A stretch of 10,513 bases of DNA. Origin: CAZJKE01 sp964555625 (GTDB lineage: Bacteria > Planctomycetota > Phycisphaerae > Phycisphaerales > SM1A02). Shown piece after piece: positions 1 through 7,487 of the stretch (position 1 is its first letter; the number at the start of each line of letters is the position of its first letter). A model generated the notes under the pieces. That model ran no database searches. It worked only from the letters and a program-made list of their open reading frames with translations, and was not told the origin of the DNA. Location: NCBI GenBank assembly GCA_964555625.1, contig CAZKTE010000053.1, positions 1 through 10,513 of the forward strand. Reading direction: 5' to 3'. Both the position numbers and the translations under genes were made by a program.

Positions 1-12
1 TGCTGCCGCCGC

Positions 13-960
13 CTAGAGGTTCGTGCGCTCGCCCACCGCGGCGATCGCGCCCCCGGATGATCGGATGCGCCGCTGGATCGCCTCGTCGCGCAGCGCGGGA
101 TTCGTGTGGTTGAGATGGATGAAGCGCAGATCCACCGGGAAGGTGATCAATCGCTCAAGAGAGTCGATGATCATCGGGTGGGGAACCTCGCGCATGTCCC
201 GGCCAGGCAGTTCGCTGCCATCAAAGAAGGTGCCATCGACGTAGGCGACATCGACGCCGTCCATGAGCGTCGCCAGCAACCCCCCGTTGCCCTCCCAGCG
301 ATCGATGTCGGGCACAAAGAGGACAGTCCTCCGGGGGCCGCGGATCTTGAAGGCGACCGTGTCGCTGAACTCATCGCGATGCGGTACGGCGATCGCCGTC
401 ACGGACAAGCCCTCGATGGGTTCAAACGGCTCGCCCACAATGATCTCCTGCAGGTCGACCTGCCCAAGGTCCACAAGCTGCGACCAGGGGCCGTTGGAGG
501 CGAGAAACTCCGCCATGCGCGGCGTGACACACAGTGGCATCGCGCTGGTCGATGCGACCTCGCGGCCCAGGTGAATGAGTCCGGCATAGTGGCCGACATG
601 TGCGTGCGTAAGCAAGATGGCGTCTACCGGCGCGCGACCGCGACGATGCACGCCGCTGTAGTCCTGGAGCATCGCCACCTGCGCCTCGATGGCTGGGGTC
701 GCCTCGATGAGCACCAGGCGATCTGTCTGGGTGTCGTGGATACCAAGGCACGCGGGGGTCTCGACGTGCCCGCTGCGGCGTGCCAGCACGCAACAGGGCT
801 TGTCGCAGCCAAGGTGCGGCAGGCCGCCGTCCTGGGCCCGGCCCAGCACGTAGCAGGCGAACCGCGCCTCGCCGCCGTCTTGCACCTCCACCCGCTGGGC
901 CGCCTGGCAGCCAGCGAGCAGTGCCAGCGCCAGCAGCCATCTACATCGCACGATCGCCAT
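13..960 (-). CDS. PqqB-like metallo-beta-lactamase-fold lipoprotein
   Basis: Predicted metal-dependent hydrolase of the metallo-beta-lactamase fold, in the group often annotated as PqqB-like; the substrate is unknown. The 315-residue protein opens with a lipoprotein signal (Arg-rich start, hydrophobic 9-16, lipobox L15-A-G-C18), so it is probably anchored on the outside of a membrane. A Cys-rich stretch follows (C52, C56, C57), after an AQDGG motif typical of PqqB-like proteins. The metal-site motif is H119-A-H121-V-G-H124, and further likely ligands are H194, D218 and H282 or H285. The usual Asp of HxHxDH is Gly here, which I recall as common in this subgroup. I chose the ATG at 960 over the one at 969 because the latter overlaps the likely -10 box. 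No other pqq genes are nearby, so a role in PQQ synthesis is not supported. It is divergent from the phosphatase gene. Confidence 0.85.
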   Translation of the reverse strand: MAIVRCRWLLALALLAGCQAAQRVEVQDGGEARFACYVLGRAQDGGLPHLGCDKPCCVLARRSGHVETPACLGIHDTQTDRLVLIEATPAIEAQVAMLQDYSGVHRRGRAPVDAILLTHAHVGHYAGLIHLGREVASTSAMPLCVTPRMAEFLASNGPWSQLVDLGQVDLQEIIVGEPFEPIEGLSVTAIAVPHRDEFSDTVAFKIRGPRRTVLFVPDIDRWEGNGGLLATLMDGVDVAYVDGTFFDGSELPGRDMREVPHPMIIDSLERLITFPVDLRFIHLNHTNPALRDEAIQRRIRSSGGAIAAVGERTNL

Positions 961-967
961 GGCGGGC

Positions 968-973
968 ATCCTA
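968..973 (-). promoter_or_regulatory. -10 box of the MBL lipoprotein gene
   Basis: Read on the minus strand this is TAGGAT, followed by seven bases and then the ATG at 960. With normal -10 to start-point spacing, transcription would begin at or next to the ATG, giving a leaderless mRNA. There is no Shine-Dalgarno sequence in the seven bases. No clear -35 box was found. Confidence 0.5.
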
Positions 974-983
974 CGCGGCCGCG
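974..983. promoter_or_regulatory. 10-bp perfect palindrome between divergent -10 boxes
   Basis: CGCGGCCGCG is a perfect inverted repeat that fills the space between the two divergent -10 boxes at 968-973 and 985-990. Its centre (978.5) almost coincides with the midpoint of the two boxes (979). It could be an operator, or simply the product of high GC; the sequence alone does not decide. Confidence 0.4.
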
Positions 984-984
984 A

Positions 985-990
985 TAGACT
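985..990 (+). promoter_or_regulatory. -10 box of the PhoD-like phosphatase gene
   Basis: TAGACT lies six bases before the ATG at 997, again placing the predicted transcription start at or beside the start codon. There is no Shine-Dalgarno sequence in the gap. The box is only 11 bases from the -10 box of the divergent gene, so two polymerases could not occupy both promoters at once. Confidence 0.5.
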
Positions 991-996
991 CCCGCC

Positions 997-3363
997 ATGC
1001 TGCTGCTTGCCATCGCCCTCGCTGCCCCCCCACTGGTCATGGACTTCAACGACGTTTATGATCGGCGGTGGCTGGGCGCCAACTGGCATGCGAACCGCCT
1101 CCAGGACTGGCGCGTCGAGGACGGACGCGTCGAATGCACCCGGGTGTCGCCGCGGCTGCCGATGCGCACCGCGCACCTGCTGACGGCCAACATCGCAGCC
1201 GGCGGCAGCTACAGCGCGGCGGTGACCACCGCCGCCATTGACGCGGATCTTCCCGGGGCCCAGAACGCCTGGAGCGGGTTCCTGCTCGGTGCCGGCAGCG
1301 ACGCCATTGACTATCGCCTCTCGGCCATGGTCCACCACGTCCCGGCCGAGGATGGCGGCATCATCGCCCTCGTGGATCACGAGGGGCACGTGGCCCTCAG
1401 ACGCAACGACGCGCCCGTCGGCGGCCTGCCACTGTGGTCGATCAACACGAAGATCGGCCCAGGTGACCTGCCCCTCATTGCGCCAGCGAGCCGAGACGGC
1501 GACGGCTTTGCAGCTGGCCCCAGGAGACCAGTTGTCCTTTCGGCTAGCGTGGCATCAGGGCAGGCGGGCATGGACCTGGTGCTTGTCGCCCACGACCCGT
1601 CCAGCGGCGACGTGCTCAGCCGCTGCGTCTACGGCGGTCTGGAGGAGTCGCTCCTGGACGGCTCCATCGCCCTGGTCTCGCATCATGGACCCACTGGCGC
1701 CACCAGCGGCCACTGGTTTGATGACCTGACGCTTGCAGGCAGTGGCGTGCAGCACCATGGCGACCGCGCCTTTGGACCGGTGCTCTGCGCCATGCACACC
1801 CTCAGCGAGGGGACGCTGAAGCTCACGGCGCAGTTTCCGCCACTTGCATCGCCACGCACTGCGATCCTGCGATTCGCCGACCACGACGTCTACGTGCCAA
1901 TTGACGGCGAGAGCTGGACGGCGACGTTCTCGATTGCGCCGTGGGATCCCAGCAAGGAGACGCCCTACGCGGTGGGTCTTGCCGGTGACGATCGCTGGTA
2001 CCAGGGCACCATCCGCGCCGAGCCTGCCGCCGACGGCTGGCCGCTGAAGATGGCAGCCCTGACGTGCCACAAGACCTACACCGGCGGACTGCGATGGAAC
2101 GAAAGTGGCCTGTGGTTCCCCCATGCAGATACGGCGGCTGCCATCGAGGCCGCCGACCCTGACCTGCTGTACTTCAGCGGCGACCAGATCTATGAGGGGG
2201 ACCTGTCGCCCGCCTGGCAGGTGAACGAGGACGAGTACATCCTCGACTACCTCTACAAGTGGTCGCACTGGTGCTGGGCCTTCCGGGACTTGGCGCGCGA
2301 TCGCCCCTGCATCACGATCCCAGACGACCACGACGTCTATCACGGGAATCTCTGGGGCGCAGGTGAGCGCGACGCGCAGCAGGTCAAGGGACTCACGCGC
2401 CAGGACAGCGGCGGCTACAAGCACGGCCCACGCTTCATCAACGCCGTTCACCGCACGCAGGTGAGCCACCTGCCCGACCCGGTTGACCCGCAGCGCGATG
2501 CGCAGGGAAACAGCGTCTACTTCACGCGCCTGCGCTACGGCGGCCTCGATTGCGCCATTCTCGGCGATCGCCAGTTCAAGGAAGCGCCCGCAATCGCCGT
2601 GCCCGACGGCGACGTCTCCAACGGCTGGTTCCGAGCGGATGGGTTCCACCCGGTGACGCAGGCCGATGCACCGCACGCCCCCCTGCTCGGGCGGCGCCAG
2701 GAAGCGTTCCTTGCGCAGTGGTCCACGCACTGGCACGACGGCGACTGGATCAAGCTATTGCTCTCCCAGAGCCCCCTGGCCTGCGTCCAGACGCTCCCGG
2801 AGGGATCCTTCGGTGGCAAGCAGCCGGGATTGAAGATCCATCCTCTCGGAAGCATCGCGCCAAACGACGTACCGGTGGCGGACGCCGACAGCAACGGCTG
2901 GCCCCAGAGCGGCCGCGACCGCGCCCTTGCCTTCCTCGTGGCGGCCAACGCCCTGCACATCTGCGGCGACCAGCACCTTGGATTCGTCGCGCAGTACGGC
3001 CTTCATGCGCACCGCGATGCCACCTACGTCTTCTGCACGCCGGCCATCGCAAACACCTGGCCGCGGCGCTGGATGCCAAGGGACAAGCCCATGCTCGGCG
3101 ATCACGTCGATGGCTTTGGAAACCTGGTGACCGTCATGGCCGTCAGCAATCCCCACCGCTACGGACATGAACCGGCGGCGCTCCATGACCGCGCTCCGGG
3201 ATGGGGCTTGCTTCGACTCTCGAAGCGCACGAGGCTGGTGCGCCTGGAGGCCTGGCCGCGCTGGGCCACGCCCGGGGCCGATGACGAGGATCAATACCCC
3301 GGGTGGCCCATCGTGCTCGAACACATGGGACGCAGGGGCGTCGAGCGACCCTCGGCGAGGTAG
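997..3363 (+). CDS. PhoD-like secreted metallophosphatase
   Basis: Predicted alkaline phosphatase/phosphodiesterase of the PhoD superfamily, releasing phosphate from organic esters outside the cytoplasm. The 788-residue protein starts with a short hydrophobic stretch (2-14) that may act as a signal peptide, although it lacks basic residues. Residues of about 15-250 look like a beta-rich, LamG/concanavalin-like sheet domain, 250-350 like a beta-sandwich linker, and 350-720 form the phosphatase core. Core motifs visible are T-C357-H358, S-G-D396-Q-I-Y, P-D443-D-H445-D-V-Y, L-G-D-R-Q-F-K and C-G-D658-Q-H660, matching the metal-binding blocks of PhoD-like enzymes. The ATG is supported by the -10 box at 985-990. 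The C-terminus is odd: after Y767-P-G-W-P the normal end seems lost, and the last seven or so codons lie inside a sulfatase relic on the other strand. Substrate is not predictable. Confidence 0.85.
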   Translation: MLLLAIALAAPPLVMDFNDVYDRRWLGANWHANRLQDWRVEDGRVECTRVSPRLPMRTAHLLTANIAAGGSYSAAVTTAAIDADLPGAQNAWSGFLLGAGSDAIDYRLSAMVHHVPAEDGGIIALVDHEGHVALRRNDAPVGGLPLWSINTKIGPGDLPLIAPASRDGDGFAAGPRRPVVLSASVASGQAGMDLVLVAHDPSSGDVLSRCVYGGLEESLLDGSIALVSHHGPTGATSGHWFDDLTLAGSGVQHHGDRAFGPVLCAMHTLSEGTLKLTAQFPPLASPRTAILRFADHDVYVPIDGESWTATFSIAPWDPSKETPYAVGLAGDDRWYQGTIRAEPAADGWPLKMAALTCHKTYTGGLRWNESGLWFPHADTAAAIEAADPDLLYFSGDQIYEGDLSPAWQVNEDEYILDYLYKWSHWCWAFRDLARDRPCITIPDDHDVYHGNLWGAGERDAQQVKGLTRQDSGGYKHGPRFINAVHRTQVSHLPDPVDPQRDAQGNSVYFTRLRYGGLDCAILGDRQFKEAPAIAVPDGDVSNGWFRADGFHPVTQADAPHAPLLGRRQEAFLAQWSTHWHDGDWIKLLLSQSPLACVQTLPEGSFGGKQPGLKIHPLGSIAPNDVPVADADSNGWPQSGRDRALAFLVAANALHICGDQHLGFVAQYGLHAHRDATYVFCTPAIANTWPRRWMPRDKPMLGDHVDGFGNLVTVMAVSNPHRYGHEPAALHDRAPGWGLLRLSKRTRLVRLEAWPRWATPGADDEDQYPGWPIVLEHMGRRGVERPSAR

Positions 3364-3569
3364 CGATCGAGCAGCGCCGACAAGCGCTCAACGACGTCGT
3401 GCGGCGCGAGGCATAGGTTCCTGGACTCAGTCGGGTCGGCGAGCAGTTCTCGGAACGTGGCGTAGCAGTCATTGAGCCCCACGAGCTGGTCGACAAGAGA
3501 CGACTGCAGCACCTCTCCGGGCCAGCGGACGATCAAGGGCACGCGGCGGCCGCCAGAGGCGGGTGGGGT
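3336..3569 (-). pseudogene. Sulfatase remnant with internal deletion
   Basis: The minus strand encodes two recognisable pieces of a formylglycine-dependent sulfatase in one frame. The first (about 3569-3443) carries G-G-R-R-V-P-L-I-V-R-W-P-G and D-Q-L-V-G-L-N-D-C-Y-A-T, the block that normally follows the catalytic domain. The second (about 3440-3336) carries A-D-P-T-E-S-R-N-L, D-V-V-E-R-L and E-G-R-S-T-P, normally close to the C-terminus. In intact sulfatases these blocks are separated by a long stretch, roughly 90-130 residues by my recollection. Here they are directly fused, so an in-frame internal deletion near 3440 is inferred. The N-terminal catalytic part, including the C-x-P-S-R site, is missing, and there is no convincing start codon. 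The 3' end runs into the phosphatase gene. An expressed small protein is possible but unlikely. Confidence 0.75.
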
Positions 3570-3640
3570 GTTGCCATCGACTTCCCATTCTGACACTTGG
3601 AATCCTCGAATCAACGCCAAACGCCCAGATCGCCGCTGGG

Positions 3641-3646
3641 TACACT
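3641..3646 (+). promoter_or_regulatory. -10 box of pntAB
   Basis: TACACT, identical to the rplU -10 box, lies 39 bases before the pntA ATG, giving an inferred leader of about 33 nt. The leader holds a small stem (CGCC 3657-3660 with GGCG 3664-3667) and a weak GGAA six bases before the ATG. No good -35 box was found at the usual spacing. Confidence 0.45.
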
Positions 3647-3685
3647 GTCGCCCCTTCGCCGTCGGCGGCGGACTTGGAACCCCCC

Positions 3686-5248
3686 ATGCGCATCGGCATA
3701 CCGGCTGAGACAACCCATGGCGAACGCCGCGTGGCGGCGATGCCCAGTGGCGTCAAGACGCTCCAGCAACTCGGGTTCGAGGTGCTCGTTGAGCGTGGTG
3801 CCGGCGACCTGAGTGATCGCAGCGACGCTGCCTACGAGGAGGTTGGAGCCACCATGGTGGACTCCGCCGCCGACGCATGGGGCGCTGACGTCGTCCTGAC
3901 GGTCAATCCGCCCTCCGAGGCTGAGGTAGAGATGCTCGCCAAGGGGAGCACCTTGGTGGGTTTCATCCGGCCCGCGGACAACCCCGGGACCCTCAATAGC
4001 CTCGCCGAGCGAGGGGTGACCACCGTGGCCATGGACTGCGTGCCGCGGATCACCCGCGCGCAGTCCATGGACGCCAACAGCGCGATGTCCAACATCGCCG
4101 GGTATCGGGCGGTGGTCGAGGCGGCCAACGCCTTCCCCCACTTCTTCGGCGGCCAGATGACGGCCGCCGGCCGCGTCGATCCAGCCAAGGTGCTGGTCAT
4201 CGGTGGCGGCGTCGCGGGTCTCTCGGCCATCGGCACCGCCCGCGGCCTGGGCGCCATCGTGCGCGCCTTCGACACACGCCTTGCCGTCAAGGAAGAGGTC
4301 GAGAGCCTCGGGGGAGAATTTCTGATGCTCGACTTCGAGGAGGAGGGCGAAGGAGGCGGCGGGTACGGCAAGACCATGAGCGAGGCCTTTGTCGAGGCAG
4401 AACTCCAGCTCTTCGCCAAGCAGGCCCTCGAGGTGGACATCATCATCACGACCGCGCTGATCCCTGGCCGCGAGGCGCCCAAGCTCATTACAGCGGGCAT
4501 GGTCGAGAGCATGAAGGAGGGGTCGGTCATCGTCGATCTCGCCGCTGAGCGCGGCGGGAACTGCACGCTCACGGAGTCCCAGAGGCGCGTCGAGCACCAT
4601 GGCGTGACGATCATCGGCTACACCGATCTTCCCAGCCGCATGGCTGCGGTGTCGTCGCGCCTCTACGGCATGACGATCGCCAACCTTCTTGAACTCATGG
4701 GCGGTGCCGACGCGTTCCACGTGGACATGGAGGACGACGTGGTCCGCAGCGCGCTGATCACCCATGACGGCGAGGTCACCTGGCCGCCGCCGCCGCCATC
4801 GTCGGAGCCTGCGCCGGTCCCCTACTCGGTGGATACGGGCGCGCGACCCGATGACGAGGCGAAGGTCGCCGCGGCAGCCGCCGAGACCGAGGAGGCCAAG
4901 TCGTCCTCGATCGGGATCTGGCTGGGGCTGCTTGCCATCGCGGTGGTCCTAGCGCTGCTTGGCAGCGTGGTGCCCGACTCGTTCCTCTCCCACTTCACGG
5001 TCTTCGTCCTGGCGTGCTTCGTGGGCTGGCAGGTCGTCTGGAACGTCACCCCCGCGCTGCACACGCCCCTGATGAGTGTCACCAACGCCATCAGTGGCAT
5101 CATCATCATCGGCGGCATGCTCCTCATCAGCGGCGAGCCGTCCTCCATGACGACGATACTCGGCGCAGCAGCCGTGCTGCTTGCGGCCATCAACGTCAGC
5201 GGCGGGTTCCTCGTGACCCACCGTATGCTCGGGATGTTCAAGCGATGA
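3686..5248 (+). CDS. pntA: NAD(P) transhydrogenase subunit alpha
   Basis: Alpha subunit of proton-translocating nicotinamide nucleotide transhydrogenase, which moves hydride from NADH to NADP+ driven by proton entry across the cytoplasmic membrane. The 520-residue protein aligns nearly end to end with the E. coli type (about 510). Residues 1-385 form the NAD(H)-binding domain I: the opening M-R-I-G-I-P-A-E, the mobile RQD loop (R121, Q126, D129), the Rossmann motif G173-G-G-V-A-G178 and the signature G-A-I-V-R-A-F-D-T-R. A Pro- and Ala-rich linker (about 372-405, with a run of five Pro) leads to four membrane helices near 409-430, 433-454, 459-482 and 489-511, as in the two-subunit E. coli form. 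The ATG at 3686 matches family starts; the open frame upstream runs through the promoter. It overlaps pntB by ATGA. Confidence 0.98.
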   Translation: MRIGIPAETTHGERRVAAMPSGVKTLQQLGFEVLVERGAGDLSDRSDAAYEEVGATMVDSAADAWGADVVLTVNPPSEAEVEMLAKGSTLVGFIRPADNPGTLNSLAERGVTTVAMDCVPRITRAQSMDANSAMSNIAGYRAVVEAANAFPHFFGGQMTAAGRVDPAKVLVIGGGVAGLSAIGTARGLGAIVRAFDTRLAVKEEVESLGGEFLMLDFEEEGEGGGGYGKTMSEAFVEAELQLFAKQALEVDIIITTALIPGREAPKLITAGMVESMKEGSVIVDLAAERGGNCTLTESQRRVEHHGVTIIGYTDLPSRMAAVSSRLYGMTIANLLELMGGADAFHVDMEDDVVRSALITHDGEVTWPPPPPSSEPAPVPYSVDTGARPDDEAKVAAAAAETEEAKSSSIGIWLGLLAIAVVLALLGSVVPDSFLSHFTVFVLACFVGWQVVWNVTPALHTPLMSVTNAISGIIIIGGMLLISGEPSSMTTILGAAAVLLAAINVSGGFLVTHRMLGMFKR

Positions 5249-6624
5249 GCGCGGCGCTGGTCACCATTTGCTACATCGCCGCAGCGGCGCTGTTCATTCT
5301 GAGCCTCGGGGGGCTCAGTCGACAGGAGACGGCCCGCCGTGGGAACTCCATGGGCATCGCGGGCATGATCATCGCCCTTGCAGCAGCGGCGGCAAGCGAC
5401 GAGGTGACTGCCTACGGGATGCTCGCCATCGCGCTGTTCCCGGCCGTCATCGTCGGGGCGACCTTGGCGCGGCGCGTGCAGATGACGCAGATGCCGCAAC
5501 TTGTGGCGATCCTGCACAGCTTCGTGGGGCTTGCGGCGGTCCTCGTGGCCATCGCGCTTCATCTCCATGGCGACGGGGATCTGGCAGGCGCAGAGGCCAC
5601 CATCCACGAGATCGAGATCTTCGTGGGCGTCTGCATCGGTTCCATCACGTTTACTGGCTCGGTGATCGCCTGCGGCAAGCTCCATGGTGTCATCGGCGGG
5701 TCTCCACTGCTCATTCCCGGCCGACACCTCCTGAACCTCGCGGCGGTCATTGCGATTGCCTGGCTGGGCACCTGGTACGTCCAGGCGGCCCCCGGCGGCG
5801 GGCTGGAACCGCTGTTGATCGCCACGGCCATCACGGCGATCCTCGGCATCCACCTGGTCATGGCAATTGGCGGCGCGGACATGCCCGTGGTCGTCTCGAT
5901 GCTCAACAGCTACAGCGGCTGGGCTGCTGCTGCGGCGGGCTTCATGCTCAGCAACGATCTCCTGATCATCACCGGCGCGCTGGTCGGATCAAGCGGCGCG
6001 ATCCTGAGCCTGATCATGTGTCGCGGGATGAACCGCTCGCTGGTGAATGTCATCCTCGGTGGTTTCGGGACCGGCGAAGGTGGCGGCATGGCGATCGAGG
6101 GAGAGGCGCGGTCCATCAGCGTCGCCGACACGACGACGCTCCTCAAGGCCGCCAAACGCGTCGTCATCGTGCCCGGCTACGGCATGGCCGTGGCGCAAGC
6201 CCAGCACGCCCTTGCGTCGGTGACCAAGACGCTGCGGGACGCCGGCGCGGAGGTGCGATTCGCAATCCATCCCGTGGCCGGTCGGCTTCCAGGGCACATG
6301 AACGTGCTGCTGGCCGAGGCGAACATCCCCTACGACATCGTCCTGGAGATGGACGAGATCAATGTGGACTTCCCGCGGACGGACATCGTTCTGGTGATTG
6401 GCGCAAACGACATCGTGAACCCCAATGCAGAGGATGACCCGGAGAGTCCCATCGCGGGCATGCCGGTGCTGCAGGTGTGGAACGCCACGCACGTCATCGT
6501 CATGAAGCGATCCATGGCCAGCGGCTACGCGGGCGTGGCCAACCCGCTGTTCTTCCGCGACAACACCCAGATGCTCTTCGGCGATGCCTGCGACAACGTC
6601 GAGGCGATCCGCGACGCGCTCTGA
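5245..6624 (+). CDS. pntB: NAD(P) transhydrogenase subunit beta
   Basis: Beta subunit of the proton-translocating transhydrogenase, holding most of the membrane channel (domain II) and the NADP(H)-binding domain III. Length is 459 residues, against about 462 in E. coli. Residues 1-270 are mostly hydrophobic helices and include the conserved A-I-L-H-S-F-V-G-L-A-A and S-M-L-N-S-Y-S-G-W-A-A segments. Domain III spans about 285-459, with P310-G-Y-G-M-A-V-A-Q-A-Q, V-I-G-A-N-D-I-V-N-P and G-Y-A-G-V-A-N-P-L-F-F, all hallmark nucleotide-binding and loop sequences. The ATG shares bases with the pntA stop (ATGA), so translation is probably coupled and the subunits made in equal amount. The gene stops 22 bases short of the convergent ubiE stop, and no hairpin terminator is visible in that gap. 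Confidence 0.98.
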   Translation: MSAALVTICYIAAAALFILSLGGLSRQETARRGNSMGIAGMIIALAAAAASDEVTAYGMLAIALFPAVIVGATLARRVQMTQMPQLVAILHSFVGLAAVLVAIALHLHGDGDLAGAEATIHEIEIFVGVCIGSITFTGSVIACGKLHGVIGGSPLLIPGRHLLNLAAVIAIAWLGTWYVQAAPGGGLEPLLIATAITAILGIHLVMAIGGADMPVVVSMLNSYSGWAAAAAGFMLSNDLLIITGALVGSSGAILSLIMCRGMNRSLVNVILGGFGTGEGGGMAIEGEARSISVADTTTLLKAAKRVVIVPGYGMAVAQAQHALASVTKTLRDAGAEVRFAIHPVAGRLPGHMNVLLAEANIPYDIVLEMDEINVDFPRTDIVLVIGANDIVNPNAEDDPESPIAGMPVLQVWNATHVIVMKRSMASGYAGVANPLFFRDNTQMLFGDACDNVEAIRDAL

Positions 6625-6646
6625 GCAGCCGCAGTGTTATGTAAAA

Positions 6647-7432
6647 CTAGAGGGGCTTGCGGGCGACGCTGATCGTGCAGACACCGAAGGTTCGTCGCTC
6701 CTGGGTCACCACCTCCAGGCCTGCGCCGGCGATCTGCTTGGCCAGGGCCTCGGGCGCCTCGAAGGTGTCGATGCTCCGCGGCAGGTAGCGGTAGGCGCCG
6801 CTGCGATCGCCGCTGATGAGCGTGGCGCTCAGTGGCATGACGCGACGCATGTAGAGGTCGTTGAGCAGTGCAAGGACGGCGTTGCGCGGGCGAGAGAACT
6901 CCACGATCACCAGTCGTCCCCCGGGCCGGAGCACCCGTAGAAACTCGGTCAGCGCCTTCCGGGGGTCACTGACATTTCGGATGCCGAAGGCGATCGAGAC
7001 GATGTCAAAGGACCCATTCGGGAGGGCCAGATCCGTGGCGTCGCCGCTGCGGTAGAGCGGCGCTGGTCTCCCCTGCCGCGTTCGCCTGGCGGCCTTGGCG
7101 GCCGCCAATTCGAGCATCTCCGGCGTGAAGTCCACGCCCAGGACCGAACGCGGCTGCGCGTCGCAGAAGGCCTCGGCGAGATCACCGGTGCCGCAGGCCA
7201 CGTCGAGCACATCATCTTCGGGCCCCACGTCGACCATCGCCACGGCTCGGCGGCGCCAGGACTGGTCGCGGCCGAAGGAATGGAGGCGGTTATTGAGGTC
7301 GTAGGCCCCGGCGATGGCGCCGAACATCCGCTGCACCTTGGCTGCCTTCTCCGGCAACCCGTGCACGTCACCTGCCAGCTCGTGGGGGGTCCAAGCGTCC
7401 CTGCGGGCACCGCTGCGCTGTGTCGTCGCCAT
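6647..7432 (-). CDS. ubiE: Demethylmenaquinone/ubiquinone C-methyltransferase
   Basis: SAM-dependent methyltransferase that adds the last ring methyl group in quinone synthesis. In a planctomycete, menaquinone is the more likely product (MenG activity), but the sequence does not separate the two. The 261-residue protein has the family N-terminal block K-V-Q-R-M-F-G-A-I-A-x-x-Y-D-L-N-N (32-48), SAM motif I D77-V-A-C-G-T-G83, the acidic residue D101 after beta strand 2, F-G-I-R-N-V (149-154) and the C-terminal signature R-Y-L-P-R-S-I (215-221). The N-terminus is a little longer than in E. coli UbiE (about 251). The ATG at 7432 is preceded by a -10 box only six bases away; the longer reading frame upstream would run across the neighbouring gene. 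It is divergent from the amidohydrolase-like gene and convergent with pntB. Confidence 0.93.
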   Translation of the reverse strand: MATTQRSGARRDAWTPHELAGDVHGLPEKAAKVQRMFGAIAGAYDLNNRLHSFGRDQSWRRRAVAMVDVGPEDDVLDVACGTGDLAEAFCDAQPRSVLGVDFTPEMLELAAAKAARRTRQGRPAPLYRSGDATDLALPNGSFDIVSIAFGIRNVSDPRKALTEFLRVLRPGGRLVIVEFSRPRNAVLALLNDLYMRRVMPLSATLISGDRSGAYRYLPRSIDTFEAPEALAKQIAGAGLEVVTQERRTFGVCTISVARKPL

Positions 7433-7438
7433 CACTCG

Positions 7439-7444
7439 ATCATA
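7439..7444 (-). promoter_or_regulatory. -10 box of ubiE
   Basis: Minus-strand TATGAT, five of six bases of the bacterial consensus, lies six bases before the ubiE ATG. The predicted transcript begins at the start codon. There is no Shine-Dalgarno sequence and no recognisable -35 box. Confidence 0.5.
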
Positions 7445-7469
7445 GTCCCAATGCCGCCGCCGTCTCCGT

Positions 7470-7484
7470 GCCGATACAATCGGC
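7470..7484 (+). promoter_or_regulatory. -10 box inside a palindrome, amidohydrolase-like gene
   Basis: TACAAT at 7475-7480, five of six consensus bases, lies seven bases before the ATG at 7488. It sits in a perfect inverted repeat, GCCGAT-ACA-ATCGGC (7470-7484). The palindrome could be an operator for a repressor that blocks the -10 region, or it could be chance. The predicted transcript is leaderless. Confidence 0.5.
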
Positions 7485-7487
7485 AGC

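Noticed and set aside
106..987. 293-codon open frame on + opposite the MBL lipoprotein gene
   Set aside because: The minus strand has clear family motifs and a lipoprotein signal; the + frame shows no recognisable domain and is a high-GC shadow.
961..1389. N-terminal extension of the MBL protein to an ATG at 1389
   Set aside because: It runs antisense through the phosphatase gene and would bury the lipoprotein signal inside the protein; ATG 960 has a promoter directly before it.
1555..2736. 393-codon open frame on - inside the phosphatase gene
   Set aside because: Overlaps the conserved PhoD motifs on the other strand and shows no family pattern of its own.
3563..3685. 41-codon N-terminal extension of PntA
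   Set aside because: Family proteins begin M-R-I-G-I-P; the extension crosses the -10 box and has no family similarity.
3611..4765. 384-codon open frame on - opposite pntA
   Set aside because: His- and Arg-rich shadow of a gene with near full-length match to PntA.
5268..6437. 389-codon open frame on + in another frame of pntB
   Set aside because: Arg/His/Pro-rich composition with no motifs; pntB in the correct frame is certain.
6625..6646. Possible terminator between pntB and ubiE
   Set aside because: The 22-base gap is somewhat AT-richer but contains no inverted repeat or T run long enough to call.
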